Assembly: GCA_036245805.1 (NCBI GenBank)
Contig: BTRK01000002.1
Location: forward strand, 5,762,689 to 5,826,688
Direction: 5' to 3'
Source of the DNA: Pristionchus mayeri
Lineage: Eukaryota; Nematoda; Chromadorea; Rhabditida; Neodiplogasteridae
Length of the DNA stretch: 64,000 nucleotides
The notes under the pieces are model-generated. The model did no database searches and was not told where the DNA came from. It worked only from the letters and a program-made list of their open reading frames with translations. Both the position numbers and the translations under genes were made by a program. The first letter of the stretch is position 1. The number at the start of each line of letters is the position of its first letter. Of the stretch, positions 47,093 to 58,357 are shown piece after piece.

Positions 47093-47640
47093 TCATATGT
47101 GAGGAGCCCAGTAGTGAAGACGAAGGCAATTCAATACGTAAAAAACGAAAAATGCGTAGAAATGTATTGCCTTCTACGTATGTTTTCATGGGAGAAAGAT
47201 ACCTGTACATGCAATATAAAGCAAAGACAATGATTGTTTGCGCCTGCTTGCCTTGAGAATAATCTTTGATGAACTGAGAAACGGAAAAATTGAGCATCAA
47301 AAGCGAAAACAGTCTCGAAAGCTCATGAGTTTGCGCTGAAAAACTGCTCGATCAAAGGAGAGGAAGTGGAACTGTAAACAGTGCGCACTTATCTTTTCGC
47401 AGAAAAATGCGCAACGCAACTCTTGAGTGGGCGAGTTGAGTTGCCTGACCTTTCCGGGGACGGAATAGCGGGAATAGGCTAACAATGCGTAATATTTGAG
47501 AGTACTTCAAATACCGTGAGGATGGGTCGCAATTGAGACAATATTCAGACAAAAATCTTCAATCTCATAATAAGGAAAGTGACAATTGGTATTGTTTTTC
47601 TTAAGTGAACACATTTTTGCAGAGAAAATGTGTAAATGTA

Positions 47641-48891
47641 TTAGGTTGAATAGAAAGTCTTTATCCACTTTTTATTTCCCTTCTTCTGACAATAAAGCAC
47701 AAGAGCAAAATCAAACATATGCACCATTGTTATCTACGACAAATCTCCAACGTTCAGGCAACTTATGGATTCCCTCCTTATAGAACCCATCTCGGCGCGA
47801 ATTAAAATATTGCTTGAGTGCGGCCTCGATCGCCCCACGGGAAGTGAAGGATCTCTGATCGAAATGACGGGTCAGATCTGAGAACAACCAATAATCCGAA
47901 GGGGCCAAGTCAGGAGAATACGGTGGATGAGGGAGAATCATCCAGCCATATTTGGACAGCTCCTGCTTGACCTGCCGTGCAACATGGGGTCGGGCGTTAT
48001 CGTGTTGATAGTACACTTTCTTGCCGTTCAGGGGAGATTGTGCGACTTTCTTCTTGAGATTCTGTAGTTGTTTCGTGTAGACGTCTCCAGTAATTGTCCG
48101 CCCCTCAGGTAGGAGTTCCCAGTAAATCGGGCCATCCACTCCCCACCAGACAGAGAGCAAGATTGTCTTGGGGTGAAGGTCAGGCTTTGCGACGTCCTGT
48201 GGGGTCTCATTGGCATCCACCCACTGTGCCCTCCTATGGTGATTCTCATAGTAGACCCACTTCTCGTCCCCTGTTATGAGACGGTCCAACCATCGATCTC
48301 CAGCGTGAAGAGTGAGTAGAGAAAGGGAATCGTCAACTCGGTGGTCAAGCTGGTCTTGGGTCAATTCGTGGGGTATGAAACGGCCTAGCTTCTTCTTCTT
48401 GCCAATGGAGACCAAACCATTTACGATGGTGCCTTGCGATACCCCAAGTGTGGATGCCATGTCGCGGGTGCTTTGGAAGGGATCCGATTCCACTACGATC
48501 CGTAGTGCATCCAAATCCAGCTCGGGTGGCCTCCCAGACCGGTCACGATCATCCATGGAAAAGTCCCCCTTCTCGAAGCGTTGGTACCAATTGCGTATGG
48601 TCTTGTAGTGAGGGGCATATGACTCGTAGACTTCAGCCAACTGACGTTCCGATTCCTTCATTGTAGTGTGAGAGAGGAATAAGAATAACAGAACGTTGCG
48701 GATGTGCAAGGCCGTGGGAACAAACATCGTGGTCTTACTAGTGGCAGAATGAAAAGATTGGAATGGGAGGTTGTTGACCACATAGTCCCTTTGTCATGTG
48801 TTATTCACTAGAGGCGAGGGAACACCAAAGGTATCCTGCACTGAGCAGTGATCGAGCAAAACAGTGGATAAAGACTTTCTATTCAACCTAA
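47641..48891 (-). mobile_element. Complete mariner element
   Basis: 1251 bp bounded by TA (47639-47640 and 48892-48893). The inverted repeats are identical for 29 bp, starting TTAGGTTGAATAGAAAGTCT. It contains one uninterrupted transposase ORF on the minus strand. Identical ends, a clean duplication and an open frame point to a young, possibly active copy. Confidence 0.95.
47711..48781 (-). CDS. mariner transposase, intact D,D34D
   Basis: Cut-and-paste transposase of the Tc1/mariner superfamily. The frame is 356 codons from the first ATG. The second ATG (48727, Met19, MFVPTALHIRNVLLFLFLSH) gives 338 aa, nearer the family's usual ~345, and is the likelier start. An N-terminal helix-turn-helix pair (to ~residue 130) is followed by FIPHEL (variant of the family's WVPHEL). 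The catalytic triad is intact: ITGDEKW (D172), QHDNARPH (D261) and YSPDLAPSDYWLF (D296), with 34 residues between the last two acids. The C-terminal signature is GIHKLPERW. No frameshift or stop. Confidence 0.95.
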   Translation of the reverse strand: MVNNLPFQSFHSATSKTTMFVPTALHIRNVLLFLFLSHTTMKESERQLAEVYESYAPHYKTIRNWYQRFEKGDFSMDDRDRSGRPPELDLDALRIVVESDPFQSTRDMASTLGVSQGTIVNGLVSIGKKKKLGRFIPHELTQDQLDHRVDDSLSLLTLHAGDRWLDRLITGDEKWVYYENHHRRAQWVDANETPQDVAKPDLHPKTILLSVWWGVDGPIYWELLPEGRTITGDVYTKQLQNLKKKVAQSPLNGKKVYYQHDNARPHVARQVKQELSKYGWMILPHPPYSPDLAPSDYWLFSDLTRHFDQRSFTSRGAIEAALKQYFNSRRDGFYKEGIHKLPERWRFVVDNNGAYV

Positions 48892-49260
48892 TACATGATT
48901 TGATTACAAATAGGGATCTATCAGGAACGTCTCTGTGGTATTTACTGAATAAGCAAGCTTAACATTGTCACCTCTTCTAATTTCTTGCGGAATAGATAAT
49001 AATAGATGTATAATTAACGATTCGTCATGTACATATCGTGACAAATAAAATCGTAATTACAAAAGCGAACCATCGCTGAAAGATCATGAGAGCTGAAAGA
49101 TGAGAGATAATATTTTTGTCACCTCTGCTACCTTCTCGCAGGGGCAACCCTTGCGCGCATGCAACGGAAAATCAGAAAATCGCGTGCGCACTCGAACTTT
49201 CATCCTCTCCTCAAACAATTGCCCTAATCCAGGGGGGGGGGGGGCGAGAGTTACCTCAGG

Positions 49261-49338
49261 CTCTGAGTCTCTTCGTTTCCCATGCTATCTCGCTCATAGA
49301 GGCGAGAGCGAGGTGAGAGAACAAGCGAAATCGAGAGA
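49261..49338. mobile_element. Hairpin element, degraded copy
   Basis: ctctgagtctcttcgtttcc to caagcgaaatcgagagacgc around ctatctcgctcatagaggc. Confidence 0.55.
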
Positions 49339-50051
49339 CGCAGCGATGATTACTCTGCAAGGCGTGTCTCCGAAGAAAGACAAGGAAGAAGAAGAAGTAA
49401 ACAGAAAACAAGGCAGAGGAGTGGAATGAGGGAGGAGAGCTCCGGAAATAGTAACAAGGCATAGTAATGGCTAGACGATAACGAACAAATAGTAAATTTC
49501 GAAAGACAATATGCACAGTTAGTCGAGCGAAAACAACAATCCATACTAAAGCACCGCTCTGATTGAATACATAGGGTATTCAAAAAAGTTGAAATAGTAA
49601 AATAGGCGATATTTTCTTGCGGAAAGTGAGGAATCTCGATGAATGTCTCTATTTTTCTCCGCATCTGAAAACATTGAGAGAGCGAGCACGGAATAGTCTC
49701 AATATCAAAGAACAAATTCCAGCTGTAGTATCCGATTTTTGGCCGATTTTGCCGAAAAAAATTGATGATAGCGCGTATAAAATAATAGTCATAAGACTAA
49801 GATTAAACTTAAAAATCGATGAAGCTAGAGCTCGAAGAGGGAAAATTCTCAATATAAAAGGGCAAATTTCTTTGCAATTTTGCCAAATTTGCCGGTAGCG
49901 AAAGCGAAAGGATAGTGGAAGTGATCGCTCGTAAAATGAGAGTGAAAGAGTCGAAATTCATTGACCTCCAGCTGAGGTAGTATTAAAAAGACAAAGAGAA
50001 AGGCTAAGGAGAAACAGGACGAGATCCGATCTACGAATGGCTAACTGCTGG

Positions 50052-50133
50052 GAATGGTCACTCTCTATCCACTTTCTATAATATCTCATTGGTCAGGCGA
50101 AGCGAGATAGCACGCGAAAGTGAGAGAGTCAGA
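50052..50133. mobile_element. Hairpin element, degraded copy
   Basis: gggaatggtcactctctatc to gcgaaagtgagagagtcaga around tatctcattggtcaggcga. Confidence 0.55.
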
Positions 50134-50688
50134 GACATTTGGAGGGGCATTCCTGGAAGGTAATGGCCATGAGTGACCGACCGGACGTTGAGATAACAAG
50201 GAAAACAATAATAACGCTGAATGCGATTGTTCGTCTGTCACATGGGCCTTCACAGATTAAGATTGCTAGTGGCCGGAAGTCCGCATTTCGAGATTTTATA
50301 TTTTATAGTTTTCCTCCATGTTGAGCGTATGTGAAATTTCAACAGTTTCGTATCAATTGACTTTCTGGAACCGCGCACCGTATCATGTTCGAGAATTGGC
50401 CATGGAAATTAGAGAACACTCAAATCGAGGAGTGCGTATCACTTCCTTTGTGTTGACCCCGACGGTGAATCACTCTATCAGAAGAGGTTACGGGTATCAG
50501 ATTCGCAAACACTTGGTCTCTCTATCAAGAGAAGGGTGAATAAAAAAGTTTAATTTTTGAGAGATTAGAGAAAATTGCGTAATAGATAACACAAGCCGAC
50601 GTCTGAATTATGCCACAGTCATGGAGAATGTTTGCGGCTCAGTAAGCGGTGGAGCTGGAAATGAGAAAAATTCCTAAAGAAAATTCTA

Positions 50689-51600
50689 TTAGGTTGGTGC
50701 AAAAGTCTTGCGGTTTTTTGATATTTTGCCTTCCATCTTCCTTTCAGTTTGAACGATGACCTTCCGTATATAAATTACTAATGAGGCCTTGCTTACTTTT
50801 TCATATTCGCACCCTATCATCATTGCCCAATCTGAAAGGCGAGAGCAGGACAAAGCTAAAATTGCGAAAATTTATCCATCGAAAACGACACATTTCTCAA
50901 TATTCTGTTTCCTCTGAAGCATGAATGCTCAATTCCTGGTGGTTATATGAAGCTCTCATCTTTACCCTATACATACTTTTTCTCATTGATGATGGAAGTT
51001 ACATCCTTTTGAGGAATACATTGATCTGTAAATGACTACATATTGCATTTGTATGTTGATTTCGCATATTTTTGAAAAATGAGAAATTCCAATTTTCTGA
51101 AACGAGAAAGGTGCACTCGCTAATATTTTTTCTGAGAATAAAGCCTCTTGGAGGGTGAATATAGCGCACTCATAGTGAAGCCTGTATGATTGGTCTTCGA
51201 TGCAAAAAATTCGAAAAAGTTTCATGTAGCCAGCGTCGACAGTATATTTTCAATTACATGTAATTCGGTCCAAACTTAATCGAGACACAGTTAAAACATA
51301 TTTTCTGAAAGGGTATACGTGATACTTCCCAGACATCAGTATGGGCAGTTTTCGTGAATTTTTCCAACAAATATCCATTAAAATACATTTAATGCAAAAT
51401 TGTGAGCATTAATTGCAATTGGGTTTATCATAATTTCTTGCGTTGATTACGATACCGGATGTATTGAAATGTGTGCATGTAAAGTACAAGCATACCTATA
51501 AACACTGCTATGTTTGTTAGTCATTGTGTTTTGGGACAAGATAATTATGATAGTTTAAAGTACGGACACAAAAAACCGCAAGACTTTTGCACAAGCATGA
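50689..51600 (-). mobile_element. Non-autonomous mariner-like element, copy 2 (MADE1-like ends)
   Basis: 912 bp between TA dinucleotides (50687-50688, 51601-51602). The end at 50689 (TTAGGTTGGTGCAAAAGTCT) is intact; the other has lost the last bases of the repeat (gcacaagcatga). On the minus strand it parallels copy 1 nearly throughout, including gcaagaaattatgataaac and the aactatcataatt block near the end. Confidence 0.85.
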
Positions 51601-51999
51601 TAAATGTGGAGGCACAACGGTATCTCCCGATATCATTAGATCACCAGCGTGAAAAACAGTGCGCGAGAAAGGAGAAGAACAATGAGATGAAGTTTGCTCA
51701 GGAGAAGATGGAAAAGGATGCACTCGAGTGGTCCGACGACAGAGGATTGACCTCCTCGTTTCCCGTGCTCTAGCGCTCACTCTGACCTGTAATGGAACAA
51801 TCAGATAGGAGAGAGTTTGGGGGGAGAGAGAGATTGCACTACCCAGTTGATGATTCGTCTTATCTGTCCAATCCCACCCACCACGAAGACAATCAAGGCT
51901 GTGGAGGGGGAGAAGAGAACTGAATTGAGCTAAAAATGAATGAAGCCACTCTTCTCGATATGCATACTACAATTCGAAATTAAAGAGAATCTGGATTAA

Positions 52000-52083
52000 G
52001 TGATTCATGATCGGACTGCTCGCTACTAATACTCACAATAATGGCTCATTAAACTAATTTCTCGTGTTACTCCTTCTTTAAGT
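52000..52083. repeat. Dispersed repeat, copy 2
   Basis: Matches 3700-3784 (tgattcat, cggactgct, taatttctcgtgttactcct). Both are in the same orientation. Confidence 0.55.
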
Positions 52084-52645
52084 AGTGTCTTCTTTGAGAA
52101 TTTCTGCGACAACCACAGCATTTTCCAAGAAGAGGCCCGAGCTGCCTCTTTAGGAGAAGCAGTCGAATATAATATTATGTAGAAACTCCGAGCGCCCGTT
52201 GCCTTGCTGCAGAAGCTGTACTTATTGCTGCACGCTTCGGAGTGGAAAAAGAGCGTGATGATACGATTCAATTAATTTTTATGATTTTAGTGGTAAGTAA
52301 ATAATGATCGTTTGCATGATCAGAATAGTCTCATCAAATCTGGCATTATTTAAATTATAATTCATTTCGAAAATATCACTATTCGAATTTACCGCCATTT
52401 GCAATTCAATAAAAAGCTGACCCAATTATGCACTTTCCAATCCGCCAATTTACGTGCAATATCCCGATGCAAATGTAATTTCATCTTGTCGATTTCGAGC
52501 GTCCTCTCCTTTCTCCATTCATTCCCACCCCTCTCCTCCGCTCCGATCAGTCGAGCGAGTCTCCCCTCCCTCCCCTCCCCTCCTTCTCGTCTCTCCACTA
52601 CTCGTCACTTCATTACTCAGGTACCGCCCCTCCAACAAATTTTCA

Positions 52646-52954
52646 CAGATCGATACCGTGCATCCTGCACCTACAGTAACCCGGCATTGATTGTTCTACA
52701 GCACCACTTGCTCAGACTGAATACCGAGACCCATTCCCTTACGCGCCGTATCCAAGCCTACCATATCCTGATTACCGTACCCGACGTCCAGTAACGTGAC
52801 TACCATACCGCGGCCTACAGTACCCTGATAATCCTTCCCATTCTTTCTGTATACTGTCGACCGCGGCATGCCTACCGTAACCATCCCATTCTGGCCTACA
52901 GTATCCTACGTACCGTACCTTGCATACCGTAATCTAACTACCATACTTGCAGTA
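52646..52954 (+). promoter_or_regulatory. Leader/outron region of the LU-domain gene, dense in TACNGTA motifs
   Basis: At least seven copies of TACAGTA or TACCGTA in 300 bp (for example cctacagtaaccc, attaccgtaccc, cctaccgtaacc, gcataccgtaatc), ending at ACTTGCAG, two bases before the start codon. That AG is well placed as a spliced-leader acceptor. The motifs continue in the second intron (53328, 53350, 53453-53470). Their function is unknown. Confidence 0.5.
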
Positions 52955-54181
52955 ATGCGACTCCTCTCGGCTCTTCTTATCGCGCTCGCCCTTCCCGAGC
53001 TCTCGGCTGAAGGATCTGCAGCACTTCCATCAACTAAAGAACCTGCAGCAACTTCCACAACTAAAGCCCCGAACAATACAACAGCTGCTGGCAACTCTAC
53101 AGTCAAACCGGCTACCACCTTCCAGTGCATGAAAGAGAAAAGAAACACAACATCGGTGTGATGTTCAGCCCACATTTATAAAAAAAAACATAACCCAAAG
53201 AATGTTGCAGAAAGCGGTCGCCTGCCCCGATTCCGGCGGATTCTGCGCCGTCATCTTCTACGATGACAGCACCGTCGATCGATACTGCCCGAAGAAGACT
53301 GAGTGCTCCGTCGTGAGTAGTCAATGACCTACAGTAACCTGACTACCGTACTCCTGCACACACTGTTGATTGCTGTACCCTACATACAGTGTACATAATA
53401 CCGCAGCATCAACAATGTCCATACAGCAGTCAAGTTACTGTAGGTCGGGATACGGTAGTGTCAGGCTACGGTAAATACATTGCTCGTAGGGACCGTGCAC
53501 GAACATGACGTCCCCGCTACCGGCCGGCTGGAAGTGTTGCTGCAAGAGCACCACTTGCAACGGAGGGGACCGCGCCGCGTTCAATTTGACAACACCTGCA
53601 CGTCCCAATTCCAGCGTCCACTCTGACGAAGCGCCGAAGACGCAGGGCAAGCTGGAGCTTCCTGCAGGTATTGGTCGTCTTTTCGTGCAGACAGGCGAGA
53701 GAGCGCGCAAAATGAGGATAGTAATCTCTCGCGATCCTTCAATAATCCTTCATTCAGGACAGCGGTTGGACGGCAGTTCCGTCGCCTTCGATCCGGCATA
53801 CATGCGCACCTCTGCAATGGTGAGATCTTTGATATCTAAATGATGATCTTTGATCTATGACTAAACTCTCATTTGAGGTGTACACGTACGGGGCTGCATT
53901 CTGGATCGTCTTCATCGCAATCATGCAGACTATCCTCGTGTTCGCCAGAGACCCGAGGGTGAGATTATCGATTGGTAGATCAAAGTGATTTGTCGATTAT
54001 CGATTGGTAGATCAAAGCAATTCAGGATGCCTTCGAGGACAAAAACAACGAATCGGCGCGTCTGCTGCTCAGACATCACGATTCGAACAAGAACAGCTCG
54101 TCTAGTCGAGAAGTGGAGCACACGCAAACTGTGACTGAGGAGAGAAGCAGGAAGACCGAGAGAACGCAGGAGCACTCCTAA
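52955..54181 (+). CDS. Type I membrane protein with Ly6/uPAR-like cysteine domain, 6 exons
   Basis: Exons 52955-53155, 53211-53312, 53490-53667, 53758-53819, 53878-53958 and 54026-54181; all phases agree, 259 aa. Signal peptide MRLLSALLIALALPELSA; a Thr/Ser/Ala-rich stalk with NNTT and NST glycosylation sites (20-56); a ten-cysteine ectodomain (C58 to C124) ending CCCKSTTCNG, the CCxxxxCN signature of Ly6/uPAR (LU) three-finger domains; one transmembrane helix in exon 5 (AAFWIVFIAIMQTILVFA, ~187-204); a charged 50-residue cytoplasmic tail. LU proteins often modulate receptors or cell adhesion; the partner here is unknown. The fifth exon uses a TTTGAG acceptor. The real gene may have further 5' non-coding exons. 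Confidence 0.85.
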
Positions 54182-56555
54182 GCCTAAGCCTAAGACCTAA
54201 GACCCCAAGTCTGCAGCAGCTGTAGCAACCCCCGACCCCGCCCTGATAAAGCTCGCTGCAGCAGTGATTGCATGCTTTTGAGCTGTTTCCTGATAAAGCG
54301 TGTAGAATATGCAGCACTGTTTTGTAAAAGAAAAATAATGTGAAGGCAACAAATGTGAGCGTTGATCTTTGAGCCTTAGGCGGATACAAGGATGCAGAAC
54401 AATGACAGTTAGGTTACGAGATCAATAATCAAATTTACGGCTCTGCGGTTCTGCTTCAGTTGTGTACTCCAGTATTGTGCTTACCCGTCACTCATTCCTC
54501 GTGTCAACATGTGCAATTGTACGAAACAACGGATAAATGCCAACTGTAATAGGAAATAGGAGTAATTGGTAATTGTCTGTTTCTGTTTCTAATCCAGCTT
54601 ACGTCTAGTTCCTGCCCCCGTCCCCGAACTAGGCTCGGAAGCGGAATGTACATTTACATTTATATGGTTCGCCTGCTCCTCTCGTGGTTGTCTTTCCAGT
54701 AATCACTGTCATTTTTGAGTAAGACGAAGATGAAGCATCCACTTAGAGAGCGAAGGAAACATATTCCTCGTCCTCTTTAGCGTTGAAAATTTAACACTTT
54801 ATTTTCAGAACATTCAGTTTAGAGTTCGATAAACTGGCCTTCGTGTATGTATTTCCCAAACTATCTAGACAAGCCAGATCTCCATTTTAGACTCGCATTT
54901 TCTGCTGGCCTTATGCTACGGGTCCCATCACGAAAACTGTCATCACCTGCATAAATACTGTACATGGAGAGGTCACTCGTCGGAAACATTTTCTTCATGG
55001 CAGAGCTATCTCCCTCACATCGAATCTAGAAAGAGCGAGAAAAATGCAGACGGAATCCAATGACAACCTCCTCTCCCTGCCTCCCCTTCCCCTCCCCTTC
55101 CCCTTCTATTCCCCTACTAGAGTGCTAGTGAACTACTCCTCAGTTCAACCGAACACCGCCAGGTTGGTGCTACCATAAAAAGGTAAACATGCATTTTAAT
55201 GATTTTTAGTCGTAACTGACGACTATGCTAGATTGTATAGTCGGATTAACGTTGCACAATGGAAGGGAGGGATTCAGGGGTGACCAATACGATTGAATTT
55301 GACACCGGAAAAAAATAGTGAAAGCGCTGCTAAAATAGTGAATTAGCAACCTTGTACATTATCCAGAGTAGGTCAACATGGGATTTAAAAGTAGTAATCA
55401 ATAATAAATTCACATCCTTTCCTTCCTTCCAAACCCCTTTCCCGCACCAAAAAAAGTGGCATCTCTCTGACGATATTCCGATCCGTTCTTTTTGAGAGCG
55501 AGTCCTCTCCCTCATTTAGCAGAGAGTGAGAGAGAGAGAGTAGGATATATGCAGAGAGACAGATCCTTTCCTCGTTTCTTTATACAAATTGTAAATCTCC
55601 TACCATCCCCTCTCCTCCCTCCGCTTACCACCGTTGCTCTTCATCCATCTTGGTGTTCGATGTAGGAATAATGTCAGTTCTCAAATTGCACCGATATTCT
55701 TACCATTTGCCTATTTTTGATAAATAAATATTGCGAAGACAAGTTGATCATCAATATGACGAATCGTCCAATCGCGTAGTGGAACCTGAAATATATCAAG
55801 TTTAGACTCTTTGAATTGTCAAATACTGGCGCAAATAATATTGCAAATTTGTTAAAGTCTGAATAAGTGGATGGGGGAGAAACACGAGTTGAGGGGATGT
55901 TAAATCACGAGTAACTGAAGTGCGAATTCTGATAAACACCCCATTAGCGAGCTGTAGTCGGTATTTTAGTGCTCGCTCCTTCAGCAGTCTCCAAATATGG
56001 ATGACTAATATCATTCAGCAGTGCAATTGGACGAATTCATCAATCCTGAGAGTAATCCTCCCTACCGTCAGGAATTAGGGTAGGTGTGTATATTGGCCCC
56101 TTTTAATTCCCCTATCATTCGTCGATATCGATAGGATACTCTGCCCAGTATCACACGTTGTAAACTTTACAACCACTGTTCGCCCAAACGGTCTCCTGCT
56201 CTGCCGACTGTTACGTTTGCAGAATTATGTGGCATTATTTTGATGTATCTTCTTGTATATTTCAAATTTCACAAAAACGTAGACTAAAGCATGCAAAACC
56301 ACAATATTTCCAGATTATTTGTGTACTTTCAGCGTGGTGTGGTTTGTCGAGTGCATTTTACCCTCCTCCTTTTCCCGCGCGCCATTTCGCGTTTTTTGAC
56401 CGCTACCGCACTCGCCCTGCCCACTTGCATTCGCGTCCTCTCGCCCCCCCCCCTTCTCGCATCTCCTCTTATTTGAATACAACGTCATGTTTGTTGTTGC
56501 TTTCCCTGCATTTATCTCCATTTACCCCTCATTTTACTTCCAGTGCATCGGCATC
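54182..56555. other. Intergenic between two plus-strand genes
   Basis: The first 200 bp should be the 3' UTR of the LU gene (ataaagc and aaaataatg are weak poly(A) candidates). A CT/TC-rich stretch lies at 55050-55110 and a C9 run near 56440. No exon was supported. Confidence 0.5.
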
Positions 56556-57060
56556 ATGGGAAGGACTTCCATCGCCGAGACTTACTACGGCTACTACTTC
56601 CCGGAGAGCCACACCTACTACTGCGCCCGCTCCGGAGAGATAAATGTCAGTATATATGTTTGATTCAATAAGAGTAATATGCATTCAGTATGGTCTGTGT
56701 GTGTCCATATGCGTTTAGTAGAGTCGATTATAAGTAGTGTATGCAATCCCCATTTGCAGTTATGAATATACGAGTAATCTAAGTGCTATCTCCTCAGGGC
56801 TACATGCGCGAGATGGAGCTGGGAGTAACATTCATTGAGACTTGGAAAGAGACTGGTGAAGACTGCTTGTGGAGACTCGTGGCCAAGGGAAATAAAGCAG
56901 TGAGTTAATAAGGCTAATTAGTTAATCAGTAGTTACTCGATTACCCCTATTCCTTCAGACAATAGAGAAGCTCTTGGAGGATCTCATCAATGAGAAGATC
57001 ACGCTGGACTCCCTCAATCTCCCGGAGGGGTATCAGGTCAGTGTGAGGCCACGGGAGTAA
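56556..57060 (+). CDS. Small protein of unknown function, 97 aa, 3 exons
   Basis: Exons 56556-56645 (MGRTSIAETYYGYYFPESHT and on), 56798-56899 (GYMREMELGVTFIETWKETG and on, DCLWRLVAKGNKA) and 56959-57060 (TIEKLLEDLINEKITLDSLN, LPEGYQVSVRPRE, TAA). All phases are 0, introns are 152 and 59 bp, acceptors CTCAG and TTCAG. An acceptor CTTCCAG 12 nt before the ATG may be a spliced-leader site. No signal peptide or transmembrane segment. The aromatic N-terminus and the helical third exon (TIEKLLEDLINEKI) look folded. I do not recognise the family. An extra exon could replace the read-through VSVRPRE tail, since GTCAGT at 57037 is a usable donor. Confidence 0.65.
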
Positions 57061-57988
57061 GGCTAACAAGCATCCCAAACGGTTAGGATAACAAGTTAGG
57101 CAAGTTAGCATATCAAACATTTAGACTATCAAGCATTGTAAGGGAAGCATATCTTCCTTACATGCGTTTTGGTACACTGTTGGTATGTGAATGAAGTGTA
57201 TTAGCGTGGATGTACCTCCATTATAGCGCACAATCAATCGTTTTTTGTGCAGATCTGTAGTTGAAAGAACAGCAAAGATGGGAGCTGCCTCTCCATTCAT
57301 AGTATTAGCATTTTCGCGCCAGTTCATAAATCAGACGCAACGTTGTTTTCTCACCTCGCTAATTTGGACATTTTCGCGCCATTTGAAGGAAGAAGGCAGA
57401 GGACGCGGCGTTGTTTCACGCTTACAAAGCCCTTTCTCTCACCTATTCACTCACTTTCATGTAACAGCTCAGGTCATCTAGTGTGGTAAACACTTCTCAC
57501 TCTGCGTCTGGCTGTCTGTCAGCATCTTTTTTCTCTTCTCTCTTTCTCTCTTTCTCTCTCTCTCCCCCCCTCTCTCTCTCTCGCAGCCCTGTTTCTCTAT
57601 TTTCATTCATCACCTTCTTGGCAGATACTATAGTTGAATCCTTCGTCAGACTATTGATGGTGATGAACACTTGCCACGGGGAGAGGGAACATGTTGTGAT
57701 TTGAGTCATCGGAAGAATCACAATTCCGATTTCCGATATGTATGTGAAGATACATAACCACATTCTCTCAATACAATGCCGATGGATATCACCAAATTAA
57801 AAAAAAAACAAATTCGCTATTTTTATGGCGATAAAATAAACTCCGCACACTCTTTCGTTGATCTGACCAGATCAGACATCGATTTTCTTTTCACAGATAT
57901 CTCCCGATAGCATCTATCCGCCCATAATATCTCCATTTTCTTTTGTTCTTCACCATCGTTAAACTGCGATTCTACTTGAGCACTCTGC
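57061..57988. other. Intergenic, no gene supported
   Basis: Contains a CT-rich microsatellite-like run (57535-57592). The ORFs here lack splice or domain support. Confidence 0.5.
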
Positions 57989-57997
57989 TATAAATAG
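57989..57997 (+). promoter_or_regulatory. TATA box
   Basis: TATAAATAG, 37 bp before the ATG at 58034, a near-ideal core promoter element at the right distance for a short leader. Confidence 0.55.
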
Positions 57998-58033
57998 AAC
58001 GCATAACTGCCGCTAGGTACAACAGTATTAGAA

Positions 58034-58357
58034 ATGGGTTCCCAAGAAATTGTTCTTTCATTCTTTATTCTCTACAGTACTGTCCATTTAGGGACTGCAC
58101 TTCCGGTGCCATATGTTCCCGACAGGTGGTCGAGAGCATCCGGTCGAATTAGGTCATTTCATGCAAATCCGAACTCTGCCTATACAAATGCAATACAACA
58201 ATTATTAGGTTGTTTCATAAGTTTCGATACAAGGTATTTTTGCATTTTTATCGGAAATTGTCGGCATGTCTTCGATATTACTTTGGAATTATTTGAGGCA
58301 ATATTGATGCAGTATAATATTAGTTTTATATTGAATCAATCTCATTTGGTTCAATAG
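58034..58357 (+). CDS. Secreted-peptide-like ORF, broken or tailed by a mariner-like insertion
   Basis: Frame of 107 codons. The first 57 (58034-58204) look genuine: a hydrophobic signal peptide (MGSQEIVLSFFILYSTVHLG), a predicted cleavage near TALP, then a basic polar stretch (SGRIRSFHANPNSAYTNAI) like a neuropeptide or small hormone precursor. At 58205 the reading frame passes into a mariner-like element, which supplies the last 50 codons (GCFISFDTRYFC and on). The original C-terminus is therefore either lost or lies beyond the element. A donor-like CAG|GTGGTC at 58123 could instead splice out the rest. Identity unknown. Confidence 0.4.
   Translation: MGSQEIVLSFFILYSTVHLGTALPVPYVPDRWSRASGRIRSFHANPNSAYTNAIQQLLGCFISFDTRYFCIFIGNCRHVFDITLELFEAILMQYNISFILNQSHLVQ

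Larger units (their letters stand above)
48892..50688. other. Intergenic, no gene supported
   Basis: Hairpin copies at 49261 and 50052 and a G13 tract at 49232-49244. The ORFs here lack motifs and splice context. Confidence 0.5.

Noticed and set aside
51517..52271. Minus-strand frames of 81-87 codons
   Set aside because: Partly within the non-autonomous mariner and the dispersed repeat at 52000; no exon structure.
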